Source: Burkholderia glumae LMG 2196 = ATCC 33617
GTDB taxonomy: Bacteria; Pseudomonadota; Gammaproteobacteria; Burkholderiales; Burkholderiaceae
Length of the DNA: 64,000 bases
Assembly: GCF_000960995.1 (NCBI RefSeq)
Contig: NZ_CP009434.1
Location: forward strand, 1,612,001 to 1,676,000
Reading direction: 5' to 3'
Shown here: positions 35,777-43,499 of the stretch, one piece after another
Layout: each line of letters begins with the position of its first letter
Numbering within the stretch: position 1 is the stretch's first letter
Program-made: the position numbers and the translations under genes
The notes under the pieces: generated by a model
The model's input: only the letters and a program-made list of their open reading frames with translations
What the model was told of the DNA's origin: nothing
The model's database searches: none

Positions 35777-37393
35777 TCAGGATTCGTCGGCGCTGCCGGC
35801 GGTGCCGCGCGGGCGGCGCGCACGCGCCGCACCGCTGCGGGGCGAGCGCGCGCGTTTCGCGGCGGCGGGCGCCGGCGCGTCGTCGGCCGGCAGCAGGCCG
35901 GCGGGCGCATCGCCGGCGGGAGCCGATGCCGGCGCGGCCTCGTGGGCCGCATCGTCGGCCGCCGCGGCGCCTGCCTTCCTGGCCGCCGCCTTGCGGGTGC
36001 GGGCCGGCGTCTTCCGCGCCTTGGCCGACTTCGCCGCCGGCCGCGCGGCGGACTCCGCCTCGGCGTCCACCACTTCCCATTGCGCGGCCTCGGGCGCCGC
36101 GATCGGTGCGGACTCTTCCGGCTCGGCCGCGCGGGCCGGTGCGGCGGTATCGGCCGCGGCCGGCGTGTCGTCGATCAGCGGCATCTGCTCGGGCTTGCGC
36201 GAGCCGCGCCCCTTGCCGTGCCTCGCGTCGTCGCGCTTGGCGTGGCGGCGCTCGTCGGCGTGGCGCGGCTGGCGGCCGTCGCGATGCGGCTTCGCGGTGG
36301 CCGGCGCCTCGGCCTGCGCGGGCGCGGCGGCTTCGATCGCATCGACGGCATCGATGGCATCGGCAGGCTCGGCCGCTTCCTCGGGCTTGCCGGCCTGGTC
36401 GGCCGGGCGCGCGTCGTCGCCGCCGCGCGCTGCGTCGCGATCGCGGCGCCGCGTGCCGCCGTGCCGCCCTTCGCCATGGCGCGAGGCGCGCGCCGGTTCG
36501 GCCGGCGCGTCGGCCGTGACGCCTTCCTCGGCGGCCTTGGCCAGCTCGGCCGTCAGGACCGGCTCGACGGCCACGCCGCCGCGCGATACGTAGGTGCCCG
36601 ACTTCTCGTCGCGGCCGATCTCGAGCAGGCCGCGTGCCTGCGCTTCTTCGAGCAGGTTGCCGAACGCACGGAAGCCGTAATAGCTCTCGTTGAAGCCCGG
36701 CTTGCGCCGCTTGATGGCGCTCTTCAGCACCGAGGCCCAGATCTTGCCGCTGTCGCTGCGCTCCGAGGCGAGCGCGTCGAACGTTTCCACCGCGATCGTG
36801 ATTGCCTCGAGCTTGCGTGCGTCGCCGTCCTGCTTGCGCTGGCGCTCGTCGTCGGCGCGCTTGCCCGAGGCCGCGGCGGCGGTGCGCGCATCGCGCTTGG
36901 CGAGCGCGCGCTGCTGCTCGCGGGCGAGATCGTCGTAGAAAATAAACTCGTCGCAGTTCGCCACGAGCAGGTCCGAGGTCGAGTTCTTCACGCCCACGCC
37001 GATCACGCGCTTCGCGTTCTCGCGCAGCTTCGACACCAGCGGGGAGAAATCGGAATCGCCGCTGATGATCACGAAGGTGTCCACGTGCGATTTCGTATAG
37101 CAGAGGTCGAGCGCGTCCACCACCAGGCGGATGTCGGCCGAGTTCTTGCCCGACTGGCGCACGTGCGGAATCTCGATCAGCTCGAAGCTCGCTTCATGCA
37201 TGGCGCCCTTGAACGTCTTGTAGCGATCCCAGTCGCAATACGCCTTCTTCACCACGATGCTGCCCTTGAGCAGCAGTTTCTCGAGCACCGGCTTGATGTC
37301 GAATTTTTCGAATTTCGTATCGCGCACGCCGAGCGCGATGTTTTCGAAGTCGCAAAAAAGCGCCATGTTGACGCTGTCCTGAGGCAAGGCCAT
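35777..37393 (-). CDS. NYN (LabA/PIN-like) domain protein with OST-HTH/LOTUS domain
   Basis: 538 aa. The N-terminal NYN domain (about residues 8-160) shows FCDFENIALG, SADIRLVVDALD and VIISGDSDFSPLV, carrying the acidic residues of a PIN-like nuclease. An OST-HTH/LOTUS domain follows (about 215-285; GKIWASVLKSAIKRRKPGFNE). The remaining 250 residues are a disordered tail, rich in Ala, Asp and Glu, with a basic Lys/Arg/Ala histone-H1-like patch. It likely binds or cleaves RNA. The ATG at 37393 has GGAG 6 nt upstream. The long frame upstream of it is out-of-character sequence. Confidence 0.9.
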   Translation of the reverse strand: MALPQDSVNMALFCDFENIALGVRDTKFEKFDIKPVLEKLLLKGSIVVKKAYCDWDRYKTFKGAMHEASFELIEIPHVRQSGKNSADIRLVVDALDLCYTKSHVDTFVIISGDSDFSPLVSKLRENAKRVIGVGVKNSTSDLLVANCDEFIFYDDLAREQQRALAKRDARTAAAASGKRADDERQRKQDGDARKLEAITIAVETFDALASERSDSGKIWASVLKSAIKRRKPGFNESYYGFRAFGNLLEEAQARGLLEIGRDEKSGTYVSRGGVAVEPVLTAELAKAAEEGVTADAPAEPARASRHGEGRHGGTRRRDRDAARGGDDARPADQAGKPEEAAEPADAIDAVDAIEAAAPAQAEAPATAKPHRDGRQPRHADERRHAKRDDARHGKGRGSRKPEQMPLIDDTPAAADTAAPARAAEPEESAPIAAPEAAQWEVVDAEAESAARPAAKSAKARKTPARTRKAAARKAGAAAADDAAHEAAPASAPAGDAPAGLLPADDAPAPAAAKRARSPRSGAARARRPRGTAGSADES

Positions 37394-37542
37394 GAGTTCT
37401 CCAACCGAAGGCTCGCCAAGGCGGCGAGCGCTGAAATTGCGGACATGATAGCGGTTGTGCGGCGCGCCAACCGAAAAAGCGGCGCGGGCGGCCAAGGGTT
37501 GGCGCAACCGGAGGCGTGCGTGGCAACCGGCTGGGGCGGCGC

Positions 37543-37872
37543 TCAGCGACGCGGGTCGCGCAGCTTGCCGAGCGCCTGCCGCGCGCAGCCGGCGGCGGTG
37601 GCGGCGAGGCCGGCGAGCGCCACCAGCAGGCCGAGCGCGAACCCGCCGGGCATCGCGCCGCTGTCGGGCGTGGCGGGGCGCGCGATCGCCATCGCCAGTG
37701 CGCCGGCCACGAGCAGCGCCACGCAGATCACCCAGTGGAGCCGGCCGCGCCTCGCGCGCAGCGACTGCCAGCCGGCCCAGCCTAGGGCGCAGACGTAGAG
37801 CAGCGCGAGCACGCCGAGCGCGATCAGATCGGTGACGGGGCAGGCCTGGGCGAGGACGGCGGAAGCGGGCAT
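37543..37872 (-). CDS. Small membrane protein of unknown function
   Basis: 109 aa with three hydrophobic segments (about residues 13-35, 45-62 and 74-95) and a basic C-terminus ending LGKLRDPRR. No family is recognised. The ATG at 37872 has only a weak Shine-Dalgarno sequence. It lies 149 nt upstream of the NYN gene on the same strand. Codon bias and membrane-like composition favour a real gene, with moderate certainty. Confidence 0.6.
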   Translation of the reverse strand: MPASAVLAQACPVTDLIALGVLALLYVCALGWAGWQSLRARRGRLHWVICVALLVAGALAMAIARPATPDSGAMPGGFALGLLVALAGLAATAAGCARQALGKLRDPRR

Positions 37873-38087
37873 GGCGGCAAGGCTTGGCTGGAACGGGCGC
37901 CGGCCGGCGACGCGCCGGCGGGACAGCCATGACTGTATCGGTGGCGATGCCGGGAAGGCAAGCCGGGGCGCGGGCGCACCGGCGGCAGGCAGGCGCGCGG
38001 GCGCGAGCGATCCATCAAAATCGGACCGTGGCGGGCATGGGGCTGATCTGTTTAGAATCGAGACTTTCCCGTTGCGAGACCCTTGCC

Positions 38088-39254
38088 ATGACGCAGACTT
38101 CGCCCGCCTCGATCGATCCCGTTGCCCTGTCGGCCCGCCTCGACGCCGTAGTCGAGCGCGCGCTGCGCGAGCGCCGCGTGGTGGGCGCGGTGGGCATCGT
38201 CGCGCAGCACGGCAAGCTGCTGTACCGGCGCGCGCACGGCCTGGCCGACCGCGAGGCGCACCGGCCGATGCGCGAGGACACGCTGTTCCGCCTGGCCTCG
38301 GTGACCAAGCCGATCGTCGCGCTCGCGGCGCTGCGGCTCGTGGCGAGCAAGGCGCTGGCGCTCGACGCGCCCGTCACGCGCTGGCTGCCCGGGTTCCGGC
38401 CGAAGCTCGAGAACGGCGAGGCGCCCGAGATGACGATCCACCATCTGCTCACGCATACGGCCGGCCTCGGCTACTGGCTGCTCGACGGGCCGGGCTCGCT
38501 ATACGACCGGCTCGGTATTTCCGACGGGCTCGATCTTTGCGACTTCGGCCTCGACGAGAATCTGCGGCGGCTGGCCGAGGCGCCGCTGGCGTTCGCGCCG
38601 GGCACCGGCTGGCAGTATTCGCTCGCGCTCGACGTGCTCGGCGCGGTGATCGAGCGTGCTACCGGAACGACGCTGGCGCAGGCGGTGGCGACGCTGGTGG
38701 GCGAGCCGCTCGGGCTGCGTGACAGCGGGTTCGTGTCGAACCAGCCCGAGCGGTTCGCGACGCCGTACTACGGCGGCAGCCCGGAGCCGGTGCGGATGGC
38801 CGACGGCGTGGACGTGCCGATGCCCGAAGGGCAGGGCGCGGCGGTGCGCTTCGCGCCGTCGCGCGTGTTCGAGCCGGGCGCGTATCCGTCCGGCGGCGCG
38901 GGGATGTACGGCTGCGCCGACGACGTGCTGCGGGTGCTGGAGGCGATTCGCGACGGCGGGCGCTTTCTGCCCGACGCGCTTGCCGAGGCGGCGCGGCGCG
39001 ATCAGGTGGGCGCCGCGGCCGAGACGCGCGGGCCGGGCTGGGGCTTTGGCTATCTCGGGGCGGTGCTGAGCGATCCCGCGCTGGCGCAGACGCGGATGGC
39101 GGCCGGCACGCTGGCCTGGGGCGGGGTGTACGGCCACTCGTGGTTCGTCGATCCGGCGTGGGGGCTGAGCGTGCTGCTGCTGACCAATACCGCCTATGAG
39201 GGGATGTCGGGGGCATTGAAGATCGAGTTCGGCGAGGCCGTTTATGCGGGGTGA
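38088..39254 (+). CDS. estB: EstB-like esterase with beta-lactamase fold
   Basis: 388 aa serine hydrolase of the class C beta-lactamase/DD-peptidase fold (family VIII esterases). The catalytic set is visible: Ser71-x-x-Lys74 (LASVTKP), Tyr177 (WQYSLALDVLG) and a C-terminal WGGVYGHSW. Each number is four less than in the 392-aa EstB of Burkholderia gladioli, which it resembles throughout by memory of that sequence. Expected activity is hydrolysis of short-chain esters and acetylated cephalosporin side chains, with little or no beta-lactam ring opening. No signal peptide. It is the last native gene before the IS-rich island. Confidence 0.88.
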   Translation: MTQTSPASIDPVALSARLDAVVERALRERRVVGAVGIVAQHGKLLYRRAHGLADREAHRPMREDTLFRLASVTKPIVALAALRLVASKALALDAPVTRWLPGFRPKLENGEAPEMTIHHLLTHTAGLGYWLLDGPGSLYDRLGISDGLDLCDFGLDENLRRLAEAPLAFAPGTGWQYSLALDVLGAVIERATGTTLAQAVATLVGEPLGLRDSGFVSNQPERFATPYYGGSPEPVRMADGVDVPMPEGQGAAVRFAPSRVFEPGAYPSGGAGMYGCADDVLRVLEAIRDGGRFLPDALAEAARRDQVGAAAETRGPGWGFGYLGAVLSDPALAQTRMAAGTLAWGGVYGHSWFVDPAWGLSVLLLTNTAYEGMSGALKIEFGEAVYAG

Positions 39255-39262
39255 GCGGGGCA

Positions 39263-39637
39263 GGGCGCTGTCGCGTTGGCGGAGTATGTCCGCAAGCGGT
39301 GCGAGCGCAACCTGCATGTTTCATGCCGCAGACGGATTCTGGGTGGCCTCGGGCAATTCACGCCACCTCGAGAAGCGTACCGCGAGGTGTTTGCGATAAA
39401 GCGAAGCACGTGGCAGATGCCGCGTCAGGGCGAAATCCCCACATGCATCGCTCGCGTTCGCGGGGCGGCTGATCGCTCGAAAAGCAGCACCTCAATGTCG
39501 CGTAGGCTCAGCTGGGAGCGGAAATGCCAGCGCACCGTTTGGCTGAGTATCGCTGCGGGAATCGATGGCCGTGGTCGAGCGCTGTGGGTTTCATCGACCC
39601 ATCTTACGCGACCACACTCGCCAACGTGACAGCGCCC
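39263..39637 (-). mobile_element. IS6-like element remnant A, internally deleted with both terminal repeats
   Basis: The 375-bp segment is bounded by near-identical 19-bp inverted ends: GGGCGCTGTCGCGTTGGCG (39263-39281) and CGCCAACGTGACAGCGCCC (39619-39637). On the minus strand an ATG at 39594 opens MKPTALDHGHRFP, then a frameshift leads to AAILSQTVRWHFRSQLSLRD, the IS6-type N-terminus. This is joined directly to the last part of the transposase gene, so the DDE catalytic centre is missing. It cannot move by itself but could be mobilised in trans. No target duplication is obvious. Confidence 0.75.
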
Positions 39638-40152
39638 GAGAATCTGCTCAGCTCGCTTCCTGAGGCTGTCGTCAACGTGACTGACCAGCAAATCGCCATG
39701 GACTGAAAGCAGCCGTTGTTCCAGACGTATTTATTCCAGTACTCGTGTCGTTCGAGGCGGAGGTTCGGGCCGGCAATCTTTCTATCGTCACCGACCATAT
39801 CGAATCGCTCATCGCACGCCTTCCGAAACGACTCGCCGCCTATCTGAACGGGGCCAAGTCCAGCTACTCAGTCCGAACATCTTTCTGCGTCATGTAGAAA
39901 GAAGCCTGGGCGGTCAGATCATCGGTCTCAGCAAGCGAGACGATAAACGGACTGTTGTGCCTCGAAAGCCGCCGCAGAGGTCGAGCCGGCCCGTCGGACC
40001 GCAGCGGGGGCGCCCAGAGTCGTTCGCGGCGCGCCAGAACCGCCATTCGCTACCCCAGGCACGTGCTATCGCCGGAAACTGCTCGCGACGGCGAGATACT
40101 CATGACATGTTGCTGGCCAACATCGGGCCACGGCGGCCGACGCCGGCCGCGC
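39638..40152. other. 515-bp mosaic of degraded sequence between IS remnants
   Basis: No intact gene. One plus-strand stretch at about 39747-39897 (SFEAEVRAGNLSIVTDHIES onward) has protein-like composition but no start and no family I recognise; other frames are short. Base composition is lower in GC than the flanks. I read it as the debris of successive insertions and deletions. Confidence 0.5.
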
Positions 40153-40457
40153 CAAGCCGCCAAGGCTGGCACCCCGGAGCTTGCCGACTTCAAGCACGTG
40201 TTCGTGAAGGCCGCTGCCCGCGTAAACAACCGCGCCGAGAACAGCCGTCGGCTGACCCGAGAGCGCGAGCGATGCATGTGGGGATTTCGCCCTGAAGCGG
40301 CATCTGCCGCGTGCTTCGCTTTATCGCAAACACCTCGCGGTACGCTTCTCGAGGTGGCGTGAACTGCCCGAGGCCACCCAGAATCCGCCTGCGGCATGAA
40401 ACATGCGGGTTGCGCTCGCACCGCTTGCGAACGTACTCCGTTAACGTGCCAGCGCCT
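40153..40457 (+). mobile_element. IS6-like element remnant B, 3' part of the transposase gene
   Basis: The plus strand encodes QAAKAGTPELADFKHVF and then ARVNNRAENSRRLTRERER, the conserved C-terminal region of IS6 transposases. After a frameshift comes SRWRELPEATQNPPAA and a stop. The terminal repeat lies at 40439-40457 (15 of 19 bases as in copy A). About 190 bp is the reverse complement of the end of copy A, making a long inverted repeat. The 5' two-thirds of the element are absent. Confidence 0.75.
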
Positions 40458-40591
40458 TCTTAACGATCGATCAAAAATTTTTGCTTTACCAAAATTTTTT
40501 TTCCTGAAAATATCGACCTGCAGTTCGCGCGAGATGCAAAAGCTCAAAACTTTCTTTCAAGTTTGTTTAATTTTCAATACAGGAAATCAAG
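40458..40591 (+). promoter_or_regulatory. AT-rich leader of the peptide cassette
   Basis: 134 bp of strongly AT-rich sequence (including AAAAATTTTT and a T8 run) starts exactly after the IS end and leads to the peptide gene. A weak candidate promoter is TTTACC (40485-40490), a 17-bp spacer, then AAATAT (40508-40513). A good Shine-Dalgarno sequence AGGA lies 7 nt before the peptide ATG. Confidence 0.4.
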
Positions 40592-40669
40592 ATGAAGATC
40601 GAGAACAAAATGATCATGAAAGGTGCGCAAAGCAAAATCGTTCACGCGATCACCGCCGCCATGAAGTGA
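40592..40669 (+). CDS. Putative 25-aa precursor peptide of a RiPP-like cassette
   Basis: A 26-codon frame with AGGAAATCAAG directly before ATG, the best ribosome-binding site in the island. It starts MKIENKMIMKG, a hydrophilic leader-like half, and ends IVHAITAAMK. There is no Cys; the single His (residue 18), Thr21 and Asn/Gln are possible modification sites. It is followed by a strong hairpin and then by genes for an AhpD-fold protein, an exporter and an HExxH protein on the same strand. The reading as a precursor rests on this context; no family is recognised. A competing overlapping frame starting MQKLKTFFQ lacks a ribosome-binding site. Confidence 0.6.
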   Translation: MKIENKMIMKGAQSKIVHAITAAMK

Positions 40670-40688
40670 TGGTGGTCTAGTCGACCTG

Positions 40689-40714
40689 GATAGCGGATCT
40701 CGCGATCCGCTATC
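40689..40714 (+). other. Strong stem-loop between the peptide gene and the downstream genes
   Basis: A perfect 11-bp stem GATAGCGGATC/GATCCGCTATC with a TCGC tetraloop lies 20 nt after the peptide stop and 20 nt before the next start. No T tract follows, so it is more likely a processing/stability or partial-attenuation element giving more peptide mRNA than enzyme mRNA, as is common downstream of RiPP precursor genes. Confidence 0.75.
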
Positions 40715-40733
40715 TAATAAAAATACTCAAAAA

Positions 40734-41111
40734 ATGAACCCCATCGAAAAAAACGCCGATCTGCTTGGGTTGTTTAATCCAGACGGGGTGCGGCTAGCCA
40801 ACGAAACGGTTCGTCCGATATTTCCCGACCTCGTGGATAAACTGGCTTCGGACATCTATGGGTACGCGTATCGTCGCCAGGGAATTGATCTAAAGACGCG
40901 GCATCTCATCACACTTGGGATAATCAGTGCCATGGGAGGGTGCGAGAATCAGTTGCGTTTTCAGCTCGGCGCCGCCCTGAATCTTGGTATCTCGATTGAA
41001 GAGGTTCGTGAAGTATTCATCCAAGTACAAGTTTTTGCCGGGAACGCAAGGGCGTTCAATGCAGCAGCTATTTTCAAGTCTGTCACTGACGAGTTGCCCG
41101 ATAGCGAATAG
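40734..41111 (+). CDS. AhpD-like/carboxymuconolactone decarboxylase-fold protein
   Basis: 125 aa. The CMD/AhpD fold is recognised by TRHLITLGIISAMGGCENQ and LRFQLGAALNLGISIEEVREV, with QVQVFAGNARAFNAAA at the end. Only one Cys (in GGCEN) is present, so the CxxC redox pair of AhpD is absent and peroxidase activity is not expected. It is closer in layout to gamma-carboxymuconolactone decarboxylases, but no aromatic pathway surrounds it. It starts 20 nt after the hairpin and ends 2 nt before the MFS gene. Likely a tailoring or accessory protein of the cassette; the role is inferred. Confidence 0.8.
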   Translation: MNPIEKNADLLGLFNPDGVRLANETVRPIFPDLVDKLASDIYGYAYRRQGIDLKTRHLITLGIISAMGGCENQLRFQLGAALNLGISIEEVREVFIQVQVFAGNARAFNAAAIFKSVTDELPDSE

Positions 41112-41113
41112 CG

Positions 41114-42409
41114 ATGAAATCATTGACCCCGTGGCGACTGATCGTGATGTACGTTTGCGCTGACGCGGCCGTCACCGTTTCGTCACGAATCTTACAATTC
41201 TACGCCACTTGGCTTTTGCTAAAGGGAATCGCGAATCCATCGGCTTTGGCGCTCACGCTGACTGCAACGTGGGTGACGACGTTGCTAACCCTTCCGTTCG
41301 CCGGCATCATTTCCGAGCGTATCCCCAAGAGTTCGGTGTTGCTGGGGGCCTCGCTGATTGTTCTTGGGTCGGTGATACCCGTCGCCGTGGTCGCATTTGC
41401 ACATTATCGCACCACCACGGATTGGCTTATCGTAGTCATCGTCTTGGCAAGTGTGACTTCCAGCGTCGCCATGGCGGCCCTTATGCCGCTGAGCACGCCG
41501 CTCATACCGGAGATCTCACCTGACGCGGACGAGATTCGCAAAGGTCTGCGTTTGAAGGCGTCGGGTTTCATCCTGAATATCCTGTTCGGCCCGACCTTGG
41601 CGGGTTTCATGATCGGCGCGTTCGGCGGTGAGTCGGCGCTATGGGCCAGTGTCGTCAGCAGCTGTCTCGGCGTCATAGCGTCACTTGCCTTTCACGCGTC
41701 GTTCGGCAGGCGGCAAGCGGTGCATGCAGGTGCCGATGACGCTCCACCTTTTTTCCAAGAGCTCCGCCGCGGGATGCTGCGGGTGCTTGGTATTCGAGCC
41801 GAGCGCGCGATCGCGGCTGCGTCGCTGCTTGCGAACATGCTGTTCGTTCCATTCGTTTTCTTTTTATTGCCGGCCAAGGTGCTCGCAGAAGGGGGCACTA
41901 TGCTGAACGTCGCCGCCATCGAGCTTTCATTGGGCGCAGGGGTATTGGTGGCCGCCATGCTGCTAATCCAGCAAGCGAGGCGCATCGCTTCTGATCACGC
42001 GATTTCGGTATTCGGTATCTTTTTGATCGGTGGTTCTATATTTGTATTTGGTTGCATCCATAATTTACCTGTTTGCTGTATGCTCGGGTTCACATTGGGC
42101 ATTGGATTGACGATGTTCAATGTCACCGTTAATTCGAAGCGGGCAATGGCAATCCCGGCAGGGCATCGCGCCTGTATGGAGTCGAGTCTGATGTTTTTAT
42201 GTACCGCTGCCGCTCCGCTGGGTATCTGGATGTCAGGCGTGGCGCTAAAGACGTTATCGCCAAATTCAGTCATCGTTTACGGAAGCGAGCTTTTCTTGCT
42301 CGCGCTCTTCTGCATAGCGTTCTCGCGGCCGTTGAGGTTGATGCTCAATTCCGAAGATGGTGGCTCGCCCCATTATCTCAGGACCAACCGAGAATTGTTC
42401 GATCGCTAA
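41114..42409 (+). CDS. MFS transporter (putative exporter of the cassette product)
   Basis: 431 aa with about 12 hydrophobic helices and a central cytoplasmic loop (about residues 195-225). The sequence opens MKSLTPWRLIVMYVCADAAV. The motif-A-like segment GIISERIPKSSVLLGASL between helices 2 and 3 and the helix-4/5 stretch suit the major facilitator superfamily, most like drug or peptide exporters (MFS_3 group). The start is 2 nt after the preceding stop, so it is in the same operon. Export of, or resistance to, the modified peptide is inferred. Codon use and base composition differ from the chromosomal genes. Confidence 0.85.
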   Translation: MKSLTPWRLIVMYVCADAAVTVSSRILQFYATWLLLKGIANPSALALTLTATWVTTLLTLPFAGIISERIPKSSVLLGASLIVLGSVIPVAVVAFAHYRTTTDWLIVVIVLASVTSSVAMAALMPLSTPLIPEISPDADEIRKGLRLKASGFILNILFGPTLAGFMIGAFGGESALWASVVSSCLGVIASLAFHASFGRRQAVHAGADDAPPFFQELRRGMLRVLGIRAERAIAAASLLANMLFVPFVFFLLPAKVLAEGGTMLNVAAIELSLGAGVLVAAMLLIQQARRIASDHAISVFGIFLIGGSIFVFGCIHNLPVCCMLGFTLGIGLTMFNVTVNSKRAMAIPAGHRACMESSLMFLCTAAAPLGIWMSGVALKTLSPNSVIVYGSELFLLALFCIAFSRPLRLMLNSEDGGSPHYLRTNRELFDR

Positions 42410-42417
42410 TAGTCCTC

Positions 42418-43401
42418 ATGAGCTATCCATTTCTTCCAGTACTGAGCGTTGCTTCGTCGCTCTCAAAAGGGTTCAAGTCCCAGCTGAAGTCTGCATATGA
42501 CGATTTGCTTGAGCAACTCGTGGGGTATGCGCCAGATCTGTTCTCAGGTGGTATTCAAGGATATTTTTCTGCCTTGGACCCCATCCAGTTCAATGGATTT
42601 CACAGCTTTGCCTATCATTATGTGATTCGGCTGGCGGAGCAGAACAAGCTGACGGAAGCGTCGCGCCTGCTGACTGTCATCGCGCGAGATCGATACGAAA
42701 CGCTGCCTCGATTTGCGCCGGCATCCCGTATCGATCGTGATCTTCTGCGCGAAGTGTTAGCCGAAATCTCGGGCGGTACGTCTTACTCTGAGATTGTCTT
42801 GCAGCCACTGTCTAGGGAAAGGGAGCAACTGGCTGAAAGGGCGATGCGCCACGGCATGAAAATTCTGGAGTCCGCATACGCAGATCTCGCCGCGGAAATC
42901 GAAATCCTCGTCGGCTCGATAGTCTTTTTCGAATCTGCCGGCGCCACGAGTGAGCGGGCATTGTCGCTAACGGGCGACAAGCTTCAATCGATGGTTCTGG
43001 TGAACGGGGAGATAGATGTGAGCTGGATCTTCCTGCTCGACAAGCTAGTTCATGAAGCAGCACATACGTACTTATACGGTATCAACCTGAGAGAGGAACT
43101 CGTTCACAACGGCCCAGACCTGAAGTATGCATCTCCGCTGCGTCGTGACGATCGCGATATGCTTGCGATCTATCACGCGACGTTTGTCATACAGCGCCTA
43201 ATAGTCGCGTTTTCTCAGATTCTTGACCGCGCGGAGCTGTCGAATGAGGACCGATCCACGATCAGGGAACTACTCGCGCTGTACGGCAGCCGTTTGGACG
43301 CGGGCTTCTTGACGATCGAGCGCCATGGCGCTTTGTCCGACGTAGCCTGGGACTTGATTCGCGAAGGGCAGGAGCATGCGAAATCGTTGGCATCCTGCTG
43401 A
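42418..43401 (+). CDS. HExxH protein of the peptide-modification type (possible 2-oxoglutarate-dependent peptide beta-hydroxylase)
   Basis: 327 aa, soluble, no signal peptide. It contains LVHEAAHTYLYG (His212, Glu213, His216) followed by SPLRRDDRDMLAIYHATFVIQRL with His253. This combination, HExxH then SPLRxDxRxM and HAxFV, matches the 'HEXXH motif' family found in RiPP and peptide-modification clusters. Members have lately been annotated as 2-oxoglutarate/iron beta-hydroxylases rather than proteases (from memory of the family). If so, it would hydroxylate a residue of the 25-aa peptide. The ATG at 42418 lies 8 nt after the MFS stop; its Shine-Dalgarno sequence is weak. Confidence 0.75.
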   Translation: MSYPFLPVLSVASSLSKGFKSQLKSAYDDLLEQLVGYAPDLFSGGIQGYFSALDPIQFNGFHSFAYHYVIRLAEQNKLTEASRLLTVIARDRYETLPRFAPASRIDRDLLREVLAEISGGTSYSEIVLQPLSREREQLAERAMRHGMKILESAYADLAAEIEILVGSIVFFESAGATSERALSLTGDKLQSMVLVNGEIDVSWIFLLDKLVHEAAHTYLYGINLREELVHNGPDLKYASPLRRDDRDMLAIYHATFVIQRLIVAFSQILDRAELSNEDRSTIRELLALYGSRLDAGFLTIERHGALSDVAWDLIREGQEHAKSLASC

Positions 43402-43499
43402 CTTTCTGCTCCTTCGATAGACTCGGGACCCGAGGTTCGCTTGACGGTACGTTCCTCGGATGCCTTTGTGCATAAGCCGCTGCCGTGGCTCGCCAAGCG
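43402..43499. other. 98-bp tail of the insert before IS remnant C
   Basis: A short non-coding stretch between the HExxH gene and the terminal repeat of copy C. It contains the small dyad CTCGGG-A-CCCGAG (43422-43434) but no recognisable terminator for the cassette. Confidence 0.5.

Noticed and set aside
38088..39254. beta-lactamase-fold gene as an antibiotic-resistance determinant
   Set aside because: Sequence and residue numbering follow EstB-type esterases, there is no secretion signal, and no ampR or resistance context is present.
40396..40680. 94-codon frame overlapping the peptide gene (inner start MQKLKTFFQ)
   Set aside because: It begins in the IS remnant, lacks a ribosome-binding site at either start, and has a disordered charged tail. 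The 25-codon frame has the clear Shine-Dalgarno sequence.
40689..40714. Hairpin read as a Rho-independent terminator closing the peptide gene
   Set aside because: The stem is strong, but the sequence after it is TAATAAAAA, not a T run, on the plus strand; readthrough into the downstream genes is expected.
42418..43401. HExxH protein taken as a zinc protease or bacteriocin-processing peptidase
   Set aside because: No signal peptide, no gluzincin third-ligand motif, and the conserved downstream context matches the peptide-modification HExxH family instead.
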